DNA of 32,396 nucleotides from Acidocella sp. Its GTDB lineage: Bacteria > Pseudomonadota > Alphaproteobacteria > Acetobacterales > Acetobacteraceae. Below the pieces are notes generated by a model. The model was not told the DNA's origin. It saw only the letters and a program-made list of their open reading frames with translations, and ran no database searches. Shown piece by piece: positions 9,530 through 18,502 of this stretch (positions are counted from its first letter, which is position 1; the number at the start of each line of letters is the position of its first letter). A program made the translations under genes and the position numbers. Location: NCBI RefSeq assembly GCF_027352905.1, contig NZ_DAIEIF010000047.1:1-32396 (forward strand), in the 5' to 3' direction.

Positions 9530-10722
9530 TTCGCCGCCGCCGTTATTCCCGCCAGCCGGATGGTCGCGGCCTCCAGGCGGCGCAGGGCCTCGTCGCAATC
9601 GGCGCGGGTGACGATGAGGGGCGGCAGCAGCCGCAACACATTATCCCCCGCCCCCACGGTCAGCAGCCCCTCTTCCAGGGCCGCCGCCTGAAGATCGGTA
9701 TTGGATACCACGCATTTCAGCCCCAGCAGCAATCCCTGGCCGCGAATTTCCGTGAAAACCCGTGGATGCCGGCCGCGCAATGCCTCCAGCCCGGCCCGCA
9801 GATAGGCGGCGGTCCCGTTGAGCTGGTCGAGAAAGCCATCGGCGAGAATCACGTCCAGCACCGCATTGCCCGCCGCGCAGGCCAGCGGCCCGCCGCCAAA
9901 GGTGGTGCCATGGCTGCCTGGCACGAGCGCCTTCGCCACCCGCTCCCTGGCCAGCATGGCGGCCATGGGGAAGCCGCCTCCGATACCCTTGGCCAGGGTG
10001 GCGGCGTCCGGCTCCACCCCGGCCCATTGATGCGCGAAAAGCCTGCCGGTGCGGCCCATGCCGGTCTGCACCTCGTCAAAGCCGAGAAACAGGCCCGCCT
10101 CGTCGCAAATCCCGCGCAGCCCGCGCAAAAACTCCGGCGTGGCGGCGCGGATGCCGCCCTCGCCCTGAATCGGCTCGATGAAGATGCCCGCCGTCTCCGG
10201 CGTGATGGCGGCGCGCACGGCGGCGAGATCGTTGAAGGGCACGTGATCGAACCCCTCCACCGGCTTGCCGAACCCGGCCAGATATTTCGGGTTGCCGGTG
10301 GCCGAAATCATCGCCAGGGTCCGGCCATGAAAAGCCCCTTCGAAGCAGATGAGGCGGGTGCGCTCCGGCCGCCCGGCATCCGCATGAGCCTTGCGCATGG
10401 CCTTGACCAGCGCCTCATTCGCCTCGGCGCCGGAATTGCAGAAGAAAACGCTGTCGGCGAAGCTGGCGGCGACGAAGCGCGCGGCCAGCCGCTCCGCCTG
10501 CGGCACACGGTAGAGGTTGGAGACGTGAATGACCCGCCCTGCCTGCTCGGCAATCGCCCCAACCAGATGCGGATGCGCGTGGCCCAGCGATGAGGTGGCG
10601 ATGCCCGCGCCGAAATCGAGATATCGCCTCCCCTCGCTGTCGAACAGCCACACGCCCTCGCCATGGTCGAAAGCGAGGTTGGCCCGGTTGAAATTTGGCA
10701 GCAGCGCGGAAATCATGGACAT
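9526..10722 (-). CDS. argD: Acetylornithine aminotransferase
   Basis: PLP-dependent class III aminotransferase that makes N-acetylornithine from the semialdehyde in arginine synthesis; members can also act on succinyl-diaminopimelate in lysine synthesis. The 398 residues show the expected motifs in order: NSGAEANEALVKAMR (cofactor phosphate binding), EGAFHGRTLA, GFDEVQTGMGRTG, and LAKGIGGGFP with the Schiff-base lysine, then GTTFGGGPLACAAG. The N-terminus MSMISALLPNFNRANLAF is normal. A second in-frame ATG two codons later is an equally good start, and neither has a strong ribosome binding site. It leads the argD-argF pair and diverges from aroE across 113 bases. Confidence 0.96.
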   Translation of the reverse strand: MSMISALLPNFNRANLAFDHGEGVWLFDSEGRRYLDFGAGIATSSLGHAHPHLVGAIAEQAGRVIHVSNLYRVPQAERLAARFVAASFADSVFFCNSGAEANEALVKAMRKAHADAGRPERTRLICFEGAFHGRTLAMISATGNPKYLAGFGKPVEGFDHVPFNDLAAVRAAITPETAGIFIEPIQGEGGIRAATPEFLRGLRGICDEAGLFLGFDEVQTGMGRTGRLFAHQWAGVEPDAATLAKGIGGGFPMAAMLARERVAKALVPGSHGTTFGGGPLACAAGNAVLDVILADGFLDQLNGTAAYLRAGLEALRGRHPRVFTEIRGQGLLLGLKCVVSNTDLQAAALEEGLLTVGAGDNVLRLLPPLIVTRADCDEALRRLEAATIRLAGITAAAK

Positions 10723-10835
10723 GCTTTCAAGGCGGCGGAAAGCCTGGACTAAAGCGCAGATGTCCGGAAAAAATCAAGGCCCGCCCGCCACCCCGCGCTC
10801 TTGGCAAGCGGTGGGCGGCGTGGTGGTGTGGCGCC

Positions 10836-11660
10836 ATGCGACTCCTCTCCGGCTCCGCCCGGCTGGCCGGCGTCACGGGCTGGCCGGTCGCCCATTCCCG
10901 CTCGCCCCGCCTCCACAACGCCTGGCTGGAGCGTCATGGCATTGATGGTGCCTATCTGCCCCTGCCGGTGCGGCGAGAGGATTTCGCCACCGTCATCCCC
11001 GCTTTGGCCAAGGCCGGATTCGCCGGGCTCAACGTGACGATCCCGCATAAGGAGGCGGCTTTCGCCCTTTGCGCAGAGGTGGATGACTTCGCCCGCCGGG
11101 CCGGGGCGGTGAACACGCTGGTCTTCACCGCCGGCGGAATCGAGGGACGCAACACGGATGGTTACGGCTTTCTCGCCAATCTACGCGCCCATGGGGTGAA
11201 GCCTGATGCAGGCCCGGCGCTGATCCTCGGCGCTGGCGGGGCGGCGCGCGGCATCGGCGCGGCGCTGCAAGCGGCGGGCGCGGAGATCGCCTTCACCAAC
11301 CGCACGCCGGAACGCGCGGCGGCGCTGGCGGCGGCGCTGCCCCCCGCCCGGGTGCTGCCCTGGGCGGCACGGGCGGTGGCGCTGGCCGATTACGCCTTGC
11401 TGGTCAACGCCACCTCGCTCGGCATGGCGGGGCACCCGCCGCTGGAGATGGATCTGCGTGGCGCCGGCCCGTCCCTGGTGGTGGCTGACATCGTCTTTTC
11501 CCCGCTGGAAACCCCGCTGCTGGCGGCGGCCCGCCAACGCGGACTGAAGGCGGTGGAGGGACTCGGCATGCTCCTGCACCAGGCGGTGCCGGGCTTCGCC
11601 GCCTGGTTCGGCGTGACGCCCACCGTGGATGACGAGATTTACCGGATCGTTGCGTCATGA
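10836..11660 (+). CDS. aroE: Shikimate dehydrogenase
   Basis: NADPH-dependent reduction of 3-dehydroshikimate to shikimate in aromatic amino-acid synthesis. The 274 residues carry the substrate site (AHSRSPRLHN and NVTIPHKEAA with its catalytic lysine, NTDGYGF with the aspartate partner), the nucleotide loop GAGGAARG, the NADP-phosphate binding NRTPER, and the C-terminal NATSLGM and GLGMLLHQA. The open frame continues upstream, but ATG 10836 is where family similarity begins (MRLLSGSARLAGVTGWP). The ribosome binding site is weak. The stop overlaps the coaE start (ATGA), the first link of a three-gene coupled operon aroE-coaE-dnaQ. Confidence 0.96.
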   Translation: MRLLSGSARLAGVTGWPVAHSRSPRLHNAWLERHGIDGAYLPLPVRREDFATVIPALAKAGFAGLNVTIPHKEAAFALCAEVDDFARRAGAVNTLVFTAGGIEGRNTDGYGFLANLRAHGVKPDAGPALILGAGGAARGIGAALQAAGAEIAFTNRTPERAAALAAALPPARVLPWAARAVALADYALLVNATSLGMAGHPPLEMDLRGAGPSLVVADIVFSPLETPLLAAARQRGLKAVEGLGMLLHQAVPGFAAWFGVTPTVDDEIYRIVAS

Positions 11661-12241
11661 TGGTTTTGGGCCTCACCGGTGGCATCGGCATGGGAAAATC
11701 CACCGTCGCGGAGATGTTCGCCGCCCATGGCGTGCCCGGCTTCAACGCAGACAAAGCCGTCCATCAATTGCAGGCTCCGCGCGGGGCGGCCCTCCCCGCC
11801 CTCGCCGCCGCCTTTCCCGGCACGGTAACGGATGGCGTCCTCGACCGGGCGCGGCTGCGTGGCATCGTCCTGGCCGATCCGGAGAAAATGCGCCGGCTGG
11901 AGGCGATCATGCATCCGCTCGTCCATGCCGCCCAGGCCGAGTTTCTCGCCGAGGCCGAGGCGGCGGGACGAAATGCCGTTCTGCTCGATATCCCCCTGCT
12001 GTTCGAGGGCGGGCGGCAATCCGCCTTTGACAAGGTCATCCTCGTCTCCTGCCCGCGCGAGACGCAGATCGAGCGGGTGCGCCAGCGCGGCCTGCCGCTC
12101 GCGGATATCGAGGCGATCATCGCCAAGCAGATGCCGGACGCGGAAAAGCGCAAGCTGGCGGATTATGTGGTGAATACGGGCGGCACGCTGGCGCAGACCC
12201 AGGCCCAGATCGCCGCCATCGTCAAGGAGCTGGGGTTATGA
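11657..12241 (+). CDS. coaE: Dephospho-CoA kinase
   Basis: Phosphorylates the ribose 3'-OH of dephospho-CoA, the last step of coenzyme A synthesis. The 194-residue P-loop kinase shows GLTGGIGMGKST (Walker A) at the N-terminus, the IMHPLVHA stretch and DIPLLFEGG, all CoaE hallmarks. It starts inside the aroE stop (ATGA) and ends inside the dnaQ start (ATGA), so all three are probably made from one transcript by re-initiation. This gene order is common in alphaproteobacteria. Confidence 0.96.
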   Translation: MMVLGLTGGIGMGKSTVAEMFAAHGVPGFNADKAVHQLQAPRGAALPALAAAFPGTVTDGVLDRARLRGIVLADPEKMRRLEAIMHPLVHAAQAEFLAEAEAAGRNAVLLDIPLLFEGGRQSAFDKVILVSCPRETQIERVRQRGLPLADIEAIIAKQMPDAEKRKLADYVVNTGGTLAQTQAQIAAIVKELGL

Positions 12242-12912
12242 GCCGTTCCGTGCTGTTCGATACCGAGACCACCGGGCTGGAGCCGCTGACCGGCGACCGG
12301 GTGATCGAGATCGCCGCGATCGAACTCGATAACGATCTGCCGACCGGACGGCAATTCTACGCCTTGCTCGACCCCGAGCGCGACATCCCGCTGGAAAGCA
12401 CGCGCGTCCACGCCATCACCAACGCCCATGTCCAGGGCAAGCCGAAATTTGGCGAGATCGCGAGGGAGCTGCTGGATTTCTTCGGCGATTCGCCCCTCAT
12501 AGCCCATAACGCGGCCTTCGACTTCGCCTTTCTCTCGGCGGAATTGCAACGCATCGGCCTGCCGCCCCTCGCCCCCGCGCGGATGATCGACACGCTGGCT
12601 CTCGCCAAGCAGCTCTTTCCCGGCATGCCCAACAGCCTGGACGCGCTGTGCCGCCGTTTCGAGATCGATCTTTCCGCCCGCACCACCCATAACGCGCTAC
12701 TCGACTGTAAATTGCTGGCGGAGGTCTATGTCGAACTCACCGGCGGGCGCCAGCGCGGGCTCGCCCTGGAAACCGAAACAGAGCTTACCTTTGCCCGCTA
12801 CGCGGCACCCGCGAGCCGTATTCCCCGCCGCATCGTGCCGGCGGCGGAGCAGCTCGCGGCCCATGCCGCGTTCCTGGCGCAGATCAAGGAGCCGATCTGG
12901 CTCAGGGCATAG
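12238..12912 (+). CDS. dnaQ: DNA polymerase III epsilon subunit (3'-5' proofreading exonuclease)
   Basis: Proofreading exonuclease of the replicative polymerase. The DEDDh fold is complete: ExoI FDTETTGL near the N-terminus, ExoII HNAAFDFAFL around residue 90, and ExoIII with HNALLDCKLLAEVY around residue 155. The protein has 224 residues. The C-terminal tail after about residue 175 should carry the segment that binds the polymerase subunit. It is the third gene of the aroE-coaE-dnaQ coupled operon. Its TAG lies 11 bases into the 3' end of the convergent membrane-protein gene. Confidence 0.95.
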   Translation: MSRSVLFDTETTGLEPLTGDRVIEIAAIELDNDLPTGRQFYALLDPERDIPLESTRVHAITNAHVQGKPKFGEIARELLDFFGDSPLIAHNAAFDFAFLSAELQRIGLPPLAPARMIDTLALAKQLFPGMPNSLDALCRRFEIDLSARTTHNALLDCKLLAEVYVELTGGRQRGLALETETELTFARYAAPASRIPRRIVPAAEQLAAHAAFLAQIKEPIWLRA

Positions 12913-13549
12913 GTCCCGGACCCACCGCGCCCGGCCAGCACAAGGCGGCCAAGGCGTGGCTCTTGCCGCCATACCAGAGACTCCAGAGCAGCAGCAGGCC
13001 AAACAGGCCATAGGCGATGACCGGGGCGAACAGCAGATACCGGCCGATGGGCCAGACCCAGGCCAGGCCGCAGAGCAGCAGGGTTTGCAGCACAAGGCCG
13101 CTCCCCCACACCGCCGTCAGCACCTTGAAGGTGCGCCGCACCGCGCGCCGGTTCCAGATGGTCTCGAATTGCGCCGCGCCGCGCGCCGTATGCCGGGCCG
13201 AGGCGGCGCGGGCGAGATAAAAGACCAGCGGTTTTTCCAGGGATAAGGAAACGAGAAAAATAAGCCCGACCGCGCCCGTCACCAGCGCCTCGCGGATCTG
13301 GATCAACCGGGGAGAACCGCCCAGCGCCGTGGCCGCGAGGGTGAAGGCGATGCTCGCCACCACCACCAGCGAGATGGCGTCGAGCCGCCGGGTTTTCGCC
13401 AGCTCGTAAAGGCTCCACAAAAGCGGCGGCAGGGCGGAAGCGATCAGCGCCTCGGTTTCGCCGTAGGCGCCGTGCAAGGCTTGATAAACGAGATAGGGCG
13501 CCAGAAAATTGGCGATGATCTCCGGCAGCAGGCGCAGCGCGGCGCTCAG
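12902..13549 (-). CDS. VC0807-type integral membrane protein, probable CTG start
   Basis: Multi-pass membrane protein of unknown function resembling the VC0807 family. The frame downstream of a TTG at 13477 has about five hydrophobic segments plus the conserved [20 protein letters not shown] and LGGSPRL stretches. Family members begin earlier, with a segment like [17 protein letters not shown]. That segment is encoded here in the same frame upstream of the TTG, but there is no ATG, GTG or TTG for it. CTG at 13549 would give a 215-residue product, overlaps the thiG stop as CTGA, and has AGGG eight bases upstream. I therefore place the start there. A conservative call would start at 13477 (191 residues) but would lose the first membrane segment. 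It is probably co-transcribed with thiSG. Confidence 0.72.
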   Translation of the reverse strand: MSAALRLLPEIIANFLAPYLVYQALHGAYGETEALIASALPPLLWSLYELAKTRRLDAISLVVVASIAFTLAATALGGSPRLIQIREALVTGAVGLIFLVSLSLEKPLVFYLARAASARHTARGAAQFETIWNRRAVRRTFKVLTAVWGSGLVLQTLLLCGLAWVWPIGRYLLFAPVIAYGLFGLLLLWSLWYGGKSHALAALCWPGAVGPGPMP

Positions 13550-14334
13550 CGGATCAGCCCTGTCATCGGCGAAGAGGCGGAGGCGTGACCGCGGCGGGGA
13601 ATCCGCCCGGCCTCGAAGGCGAGCCGCCCCGCTTGCACCGCGTGATTCATGGCCCGCGCCATTTTGATGGGATCATCGGCCAGGGCGATGGCCGAGTTCA
13701 CCAGCACCGCGTCGCAGCCCAGCTCCATGGCGAAGGCGGCGTCCCAGGCGGTGCCGACCCCGGCATCCACGAGCACCGGCACCCTCGCCTGCTCGATGAT
13801 CATCTGGATCATCAAAGGGTTCTGCACGCCGAGCCCGGAGCCGATCGGCGCGCCCAGCGGCATGATCGCCACGCAACCCATCTCCTCCAGCCGCTTGGCG
13901 GCCACCGGGTCGTCGGCGCAATACACCATCACGTCGAACCCGTCCTTGATGAGGGCCTCGGCGGCGAGCAAGGTAGCGGCCATGTCAGGGTAGAGCGTGG
14001 GCGGCGGACCCAGCACCTCCAGCTTCACCAGGTTCCAGCCCCCGGCCTCGCGGGCCAGCCGCAGCGTCCGCACCGCCTCATCGGCGGTGAAGCAGCCGGC
14101 GGTGTTGGGCAGGTAGGTGTAGCGCTCCGGGCTGACATAATCCTGCAACATCGGCGCGCCGCGGTCGGAGAGATTCACCCGCCTGACCGCGACGGTGACC
14201 ATCTCGGCGCCCGAGGCGGCGATGGCCGCCGCCGTCATCTCCAGATCCTTGTACTTTCCCGTGCCGACCACGAGGCGGGAGGAAAAACGCCGCCCCGCCA
14301 CGCTCCAGCCCTCCGCCCCGGCATCGGCGTTCAT
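13546..14334 (-). CDS. thiG: Thiazole synthase
   Basis: Forms the thiazole phosphate of thiamine from deoxyxylulose phosphate, dehydroglycine and the ThiS thiocarboxylate. The 262-residue TIM-barrel protein has [12 protein letters not shown] at the N-terminus, the Schiff-base lysine in [40 protein letters not shown] and [12 protein letters not shown], all typical. ATG 14334 is chosen because it lies four bases after the thiS stop with a GGGGGAGG run just upstream inside thiS. An upstream in-frame start would run back across thiS. It is the middle gene of thiS-thiG-membrane protein. No thiO, thiF or thiE is beside it. Confidence 0.96.
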   Translation of the reverse strand: MNADAGAEGWSVAGRRFSSRLVVGTGKYKDLEMTAAAIAASGAEMVTVAVRRVNLSDRGAPMLQDYVSPERYTYLPNTAGCFTADEAVRTLRLAREAGGWNLVKLEVLGPPPTLYPDMAATLLAAEALIKDGFDVMVYCADDPVAAKRLEEMGCVAIMPLGAPIGSGLGVQNPLMIQMIIEQARVPVLVDAGVGTAWDAAFAMELGCDAVLVNSAIALADDPIKMARAMNHAVQAGRLAFEAGRIPRRGHASASSPMTGLIR

Positions 14335-14338
14335 GGCC

Positions 14339-14560
14339 TCAGCCTCCCCCGACAAAATGGACGATCTCCAGCGCATCGCCCGGCTCCAGCGCCGTGGCGG
14401 CGTATTGCGAGCGGGGAACGATCTCCAGATTGCGCTCGACCGCGAGCTTGCGCGTGTCGAGCTCCATCAGCGCGACCAGCCCGGCGAGCGTCGTTCCGGG
14501 CGGAACGCGCAGCGAATCCCCGTTCACGGTCAGCTCGATTTCCGCGAGAGCATGCTCCAT
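14339..14560 (-). CDS. thiS: Sulfur carrier protein ThiS
   Basis: Small ubiquitin-like carrier that, once adenylated and thiocarboxylated at its C-terminus, hands sulfur to ThiG. The 73-residue product reads ELTVNGDSL near the start, has VERN in the middle and [13 protein letters not shown] at the end. The terminal Gly-Gly is intact. It precedes thiG by four bases and diverges from aroQ across about 90 bases. I looked for a TPP riboswitch core (CUGAGA and its partner loop) in that gap and do not see one. Confidence 0.94.
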   Translation of the reverse strand: MEHALAEIELTVNGDSLRVPPGTTLAGLVALMELDTRKLAVERNLEIVPRSQYAATALEPGDALEIVHFVGGG

Positions 14561-14585
14561 GGGCCTATTATTGGCCGCCGATCCG

Positions 14586-14606
14586 CGCCCCGCAAGGCAA
14601 GGGGCG
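14586..14606. promoter_or_regulatory. Inverted repeat in the thiS/aroQ divergent gap
   Basis: CGCCCC (14586-14591) and GGGGCG (14601-14606) form a perfect six-base-pair inverted repeat around a nine-base spacer, in the 90-base region between the thiS and aroQ starts. Its position suits an operator or a leader hairpin for thiS. No known thiamine element is recognisable and the GC content makes chance possible. Confidence 0.3.
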
Positions 14607-14649
14607 AAATTTGGCGGCGCGCGGGTGCTATGCTACCGCAACGGCCACC

Positions 14650-15102
14650 ATGTCAGCACCGCTCATCATGGTCCTCAACGGACCCAACCTCAACCTCCTC
14701 GGCACGCGGGAGCCGGATATTTACGGTCACGGCACGCTGGACGAGCTGGAAACCTTATGCGCGGAGGCGGCTGAAGGGGCTGGCCTCTCCATCGATTTCC
14801 GCCAGACCAATCATGAAGGCGAGTTGATCACCTGGGTCCAGGAGGCCCGCGGCGGCGCGGCCGGGCTCATCATCAACCCCGCGGGTTATTCCCATACCTC
14901 CGTGGCCCTGATGGACGCCTTGAAAACCCTGGATATCCCCGTCATCGAGGTGCATTTGTCCAACATCCACCAGCGCGAAGCCTTCCGGCACCATTCCTAT
15001 GTCTCCCATGCCGCCACCGGCGTGATTTGCGGGCTGGGATTTGCTGGCTATAGGCTGGCCCTGCTAGCCCTCTCCGAAATCCTGGAGGAAGACGATCAAT
15101 GA
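14650..15102 (+). CDS. aroQ: 3-dehydroquinate dehydratase, type II
   Basis: Converts 3-dehydroquinate to 3-dehydroshikimate in the shikimate pathway. The 150-residue product has the type II hallmarks: [17 protein letters not shown] with the mobile-loop Arg and catalytic Tyr, [30 protein letters not shown] with the catalytic His region, and [11 protein letters not shown]. An open frame in the same phase extends about 1 kb upstream, but that part is antisense to thiG and thiS and is not coding. It leads aroQ-accB-accC. Its stop overlaps the accB ATG (ATGA), a common alphaproteobacterial arrangement. Confidence 0.96.
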   Translation: MSAPLIMVLNGPNLNLLGTREPDIYGHGTLDELETLCAEAAEGAGLSIDFRQTNHEGELITWVQEARGGAAGLIINPAGYSHTSVALMDALKTLDIPVIEVHLSNIHQREAFRHHSYVSHAATGVICGLGFAGYRLALLALSEILEEDDQ

Positions 15103-15554
15103 GCCTTTCCTTCGATCCCAAGGCGCTCGCGGAACTCGCGGCGCTGCTGAACGAGACCGGCCTCTCGGAAATCGAGCTGGCGGAGGGGGACCGCAAGCTC
15201 CGTCTCGCGCGCGTGCTGGCGCCGGTCAGCGTGCCGGTCAATGTGCCGATCGCCGCGGCGCCGCCGGTTGCCGCCCAGCCTTCCAGCCCCGCGGCCGCCG
15301 CGCCGGACCATGCCAAGCATCCCGGCACGGTCAAATCCCCCATGGTCGGGGTGGCGTATCTCTCCGCCGAGCCTGGCGCGCCGCCTTACGTCTCCGCGGG
15401 CCAGAAGGTGGAGGCGGGCGCCACCCTGCTGCTGATCGAGGCGATGAAGACCTTCAATCAGATCAAGGCCCCGCGCGCGGGCGTGGTGAAGGAAATTTTC
15501 GTCAAGAGCGGCGCTCCGGTGGAGTTCGACGAGCCCCTGCTGATCATCGAATGA
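15099..15554 (+). CDS. accB: Biotin carboxyl carrier protein of acetyl-CoA carboxylase
   Basis: Carries biotin between the carboxylase and carboxyltransferase parts of acetyl-CoA carboxylase, the entry to fatty-acid synthesis. In the 151 residues, an N-terminal helical region ([20 protein letters not shown]) is followed by an Ala/Pro/Val linker (about residues 40-70) and the biotinyl domain from about residue 75. The biotinylation motif EAMKTFNQI places the modified lysine at K117. It is translationally coupled to aroQ and lies 25 bases before accC. Confidence 0.97.
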   Translation: MSLSFDPKALAELAALLNETGLSEIELAEGDRKLRLARVLAPVSVPVNVPIAAAPPVAAQPSSPAAAAPDHAKHPGTVKSPMVGVAYLSAEPGAPPYVSAGQKVEAGATLLLIEAMKTFNQIKAPRAGVVKEIFVKSGAPVEFDEPLLIIE

Positions 15555-15579
15555 GGGCACGGTTCCGGATTTTCCGCTG

Positions 15580-16920
15580 ATGTTCAATAAAATCCTCATC
15601 GCCAATCGCGGCGAGATCGCCCTTCGCGTGCTGCGGGCCTGCCGGGAAATGGGCATCGCCTCGGTCGCCGTCCATTCCACCGCCGATGCCGAGGCCATGC
15701 ATGTGCGCCTCGCCGATGAGAGCGTGTGCATCGGCCCGCCCTCGGCGCGCGACTCCTATCTCAACATGCCGGCGATCATTTCCGCCGCGCTGGTCACCGG
15801 GGCCGAGGCGATTCACCCCGGCTATGGCTTTCTCTCGGAGAATGCCGCCTTCGCCGAGATGGTGGAGGCCCATAAGCTGGTCTTCATCGGCCCCAGCCCG
15901 CTTCATATCCGCATGATGGGCGACAAGATCACCGCCAAAACGACGATGGCGGAGCTTGGCGTGCCGCTGGTGCCGGGCTCGCCGGGCGAGCTCGTCTCGC
16001 TGGAGGATGCGCGGGACGTGGCCGAGCGCATCAAATATCCCGTGCTCATCAAGGCGGCGGCGGGGGGCGGGGGGCGCGGCATGAAGGTGGCGCGCAGCCG
16101 GGAGGAGCTGGACGCGGCGTGGCGCGAGGCCCGGGCCGAGGCGCTCGCCGCCTTTGGCAACAACGCCGTGTACATGGAAAAATACCTGGACAAGCCGCGC
16201 CATATCGAGCTGCAGATCCTCGCCGATAATCATGGCGAGGTCGTGCATATCGGCGAGCGTGACTGCTCGCTCCAGCGCCGCCACCAGAAGGTGCTCGAGG
16301 AGGCGGGCAGCCCGGCCATCTCCCCCGCCCAGCGCGACGCGCTGGGGCAAACCGCCACCCAGGCGCTGAAACGGTTCGGCTACCGCAACGCCGGCACGCT
16401 GGAATTTCTTTATCAGGATGGCCAGTTCGCCTTTATCGAGATGAACACGCGCCTCCAGGTCGAGCATCCCGTCTCCGAGATGATCTCGGGTCTCGACCTG
16501 GTGCGCGAGCAGATCCGTATCGCCGCCGGAGAGAGGCTGGGCTACGGCCAATCTGATATTCATTTCTCCGGCCACGCCATCGAATGCCGCATCAACGCCG
16601 AGGACCCGGACAGTTTCGCCCCCTCTCCCGGCAAGGTCGTTATGTTCCACCCTCCCGGCGGGCTTGGCGTGCGCGTCGATTCGGCGCTCTACGCCGGATA
16701 TAGCGTGCCGCCTTATTACGACAGCCTCATCGCCAAGCTGATCACCCATGGCCGCACGCGAGGCGAAGCCATCGCCCGCATGCGCCGGGCATTGACGGAG
16801 TTCGTCGTCACCGGAATCAAGACCACGATCCCCCTTCATCAGAAAATTCTCGAAAATCCGGAATTCGTGGCGGGGGATTACACCATACACTGGCTGGAGC
16901 GTTTCGCCGGCGGAAAATGA
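15580..16920 (+). CDS. accC: Biotin carboxylase subunit of acetyl-CoA carboxylase
   Basis: ATP-dependent carboxylation of biotin on AccB. The 446 residues match the usual length. Seen in order are [31 protein letters not shown], the ATP-grasp glycine loop [37 protein letters not shown], and [16 protein letters not shown] with the metal and catalytic residues, then RINAEDP and the C-terminal [11 protein letters not shown]. Nothing is missing. A perfect eight-base-pair inverted repeat spans the stop codon. The gene converges on the lipoprotein gene that ends 12 bases beyond. Confidence 0.98.
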   Translation: MFNKILIANRGEIALRVLRACREMGIASVAVHSTADAEAMHVRLADESVCIGPPSARDSYLNMPAIISAALVTGAEAIHPGYGFLSENAAFAEMVEAHKLVFIGPSPLHIRMMGDKITAKTTMAELGVPLVPGSPGELVSLEDARDVAERIKYPVLIKAAAGGGGRGMKVARSREELDAAWREARAEALAAFGNNAVYMEKYLDKPRHIELQILADNHGEVVHIGERDCSLQRRHQKVLEEAGSPAISPAQRDALGQTATQALKRFGYRNAGTLEFLYQDGQFAFIEMNTRLQVEHPVSEMISGLDLVREQIRIAAGERLGYGQSDIHFSGHAIECRINAEDPDSFAPSPGKVVMFHPPGGLGVRVDSALYAGYSVPPYYDSLIAKLITHGRTRGEAIARMRRALTEFVVTGIKTTIPLHQKILENPEFVAGDYTIHWLERFAGGK

Positions 16921-16928
16921 TCCGCCGG
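16907..16928. terminator. Perfect inverted repeat spanning the accC stop
   Basis: CCGGCGGA (16907-16914) and TCCGCCGG (16921-16928) pair perfectly with loop AAATGA, which contains the accC stop codon. It lies at the junction of two convergent genes, where a bidirectional terminator or 3'-end protecting hairpin would be useful. No T-run follows on either strand, so Rho-dependent or no termination is also possible. Confidence 0.45.
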
Positions 16929-16932
16929 CCTG

Positions 16933-17499
16933 TCAGGGCGCGGCGCCGGGATGGGCGGCGGCATAGGCGAGCTGCTCCGGCGTCATCTCGAACCCGGCGA
17001 GAATTTGCAGCCGCGCGCTGGCGGGGCTGGGCGGCAGATCGATCACCACCGGCTTGGAAACCGCCGCCGTCTTGCTCATATTGCCATCGAAACCGAGCTT
17101 GATGCTGTACTCCTTCTTGTCGAGGATCTGATCGCCCTTGGTGATGGCCACGAACCAGGGAAGGGTGACGGGCTGGCCGTGATTGGCCGGACCATTGGCG
17201 GCGAGAAAGCTGGCGGTGAATTTCACTTCCAAAAGAGGGGTCTTGCCTTTCTTGCGGTAGGTGCACTGGCCGGAAATGCCGGTGATCTGCGCGGTGGATA
17301 TCTGCGCGGCGATGTCGCTGCGGCCGGGCAGAAACAGCGTCACCGTCTGCGCCTGTTGCAGCACGGCGACCGGCGGGCAAAATTGCAAAGGGTCGGACGC
17401 CTTCGCGGCGTCCGGCTGGCTATCGCCCCCGCATGCGGCAAGGCCCAGCAGCGCGGTGAGAGACACGGCGGAAAGCAGACGGAGCCGGAAAACTTTCAT
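16933..17499 (-). CDS. Putative lipoprotein of unknown function
   Basis: A 188-residue protein with a lipoprotein signal: MKVFRLRLLSAVSLTALLGLAAC, with lipobox LAAC and lipid-bearing C23. The mature part has two further cysteines (QFCPP and GQCTY), is otherwise polar, and contains a run resembling beta strands (VKFTASFLA, PWFVAITKGDQILDKKEY). Enzyme motifs are absent. ATG 17499 is chosen because GGGAG lies just upstream and the signal starts there; a longer frame adds 15 residues without signal character. It diverges from the homoserine kinase gene by 43 bases and converges on accC. Confidence 0.8.
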   Translation of the reverse strand: MKVFRLRLLSAVSLTALLGLAACGGDSQPDAAKASDPLQFCPPVAVLQQAQTVTLFLPGRSDIAAQISTAQITGISGQCTYRKKGKTPLLEVKFTASFLAANGPANHGQPVTLPWFVAITKGDQILDKKEYSIKLGFDGNMSKTAAVSKPVVIDLPPSPASARLQILAGFEMTPEQLAYAAAHPGAAP

Positions 17500-17542
17500 G
17501 GCGCTCCCTTGCCAGAAAATTCCGCCCCGGTCATCTAGCCCC

Positions 17543-18502
17543 ATGGCAGTTTATACCGAAGTCTCGGATGAGGCGCTGACGGCGTTCCTGGCTCTTTACG
17601 ATATCGGCACGCTCACCGCCTTCCGGGGCATCGCCGAGGGTGTGGAAAACAGCAATTACGCCCTGAAAACCACCCAGGGCGATTTCATCCTCACTTTATA
17701 TGAAAGACGGGTGCGCAAGCAGGATCTGCCATATTTCCTCGGCCTCATGGAACATCTGCGGGGACGGGGAATGCCCTGCCCGCTGCCGGTGCGCGCGCGG
17801 GACGGGCGCAACCTTCAGGAACTCGCGGGCAAGATGGCGGCGATCACCACGTTTCTGCCGGGGGTCTGGCCGCGCCGCCCCCAGCTTTCCCACTGCGCGC
17901 CGCTGGGCGAGGCGCTGGCCCGGCTGCATCTCGCCGGCGAAGGCTTCGCGATGACCCGGCCCAACGGGCTGGGGCCGCAATCCTGGGGGCCGCTGCTGGA
18001 AAAATGCCTGCCGCAGGCGGATAGCCTGCTGGGCGGGCTGGGGGGAGATTTGCAGGGCTGGCTGGCCGATACGCTCGCCCACTGGCCGCGCGCCCTCCCC
18101 ACCGGCCAGATCCACGCGGATTTGTTCCCCGACAACGTATTCTTCTTGGATGGCAAGATATCGGGACTGATCGATTTCTATTTCGCCTGCACCGACATCC
18201 TGGCCTATGACATCGCGGTCTGCCTCAACGCTTGGTGTTTCGAGCGCCATGCAGAGCTGAACGTCACCATGTCCCGGGCCCTGCTGCGCGGCTATCAATC
18301 CGTGCGCCCGCTGTCGCAGGCGGAGATCGCGGCCCTGCCCGTGCTCTGCCGCGGCGCCGCCCTGCGCTTTCTGCTCACCCGGCTGTATGACTGGCTGAAC
18401 ACGCCGGAGGGCGCGCTCGTCACCCGCAAGGACCCGCTCGATTACTACCGGCGGCTGCGCTTCCATTTCTCGGTCTCGGGAGCGGCCGCCTATGGCCTCT
18501 GA
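17543..18502 (+). CDS. thrB: Homoserine kinase, choline-kinase-like type
   Basis: Phosphorylates homoserine in threonine synthesis. The 319-residue product is the aminoglycoside-phosphotransferase/choline-kinase-like form found in alphaproteobacteria and pseudomonads, not the GHMP form of E. coli. The N-terminus [22 protein letters not shown], the [10 protein letters not shown] block, the catalytic loop [11 protein letters not shown] and the metal-binding [11 protein letters not shown] are all present. The frame stays open upstream into the region antisense to the lipoprotein; ATG 17543 is the family start. No clear ribosome binding site is seen. Its last 11 bases overlap rnhA, a pairing common in alphaproteobacteria. 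Confidence 0.94.
   Translation: MAVYTEVSDEALTAFLALYDIGTLTAFRGIAEGVENSNYALKTTQGDFILTLYERRVRKQDLPYFLGLMEHLRGRGMPCPLPVRARDGRNLQELAGKMAAITTFLPGVWPRRPQLSHCAPLGEALARLHLAGEGFAMTRPNGLGPQSWGPLLEKCLPQADSLLGGLGGDLQGWLADTLAHWPRALPTGQIHADLFPDNVFFLDGKISGLIDFYFACTDILAYDIAVCLNAWCFERHAELNVTMSRALLRGYQSVRPLSQAEIAALPVLCRGAALRFLLTRLYDWLNTPEGALVTRKDPLDYYRRLRFHFSVSGAAAYGL

Noticed and set aside
8051-9691. A 546-codon plus-strand open frame
   Set aside because: It runs antisense to the DUF1045 gene, argF and the end of argD and has no recognisable domain; it is a GC-bias shadow.
10723-10835. Arginine operator between argD and aroE
   Set aside because: The region has only a weak GC inverted repeat (around 10785 and 10810) and no ARG-box-like AT-rich palindrome.
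13585-14649. A long upstream extension of the aroQ frame
   Set aside because: It is antisense to thiG and thiS, is low-complexity (His/Arg/Gly-rich), and the type II dehydroquinase fold starts only at ATG 14650.
14561-14649. Possible TPP riboswitch ahead of thiS
   Set aside because: The gap is only about 90 bases and contains neither the CUGAGA core nor its partner loop; only a six-base-pair inverted repeat is present.
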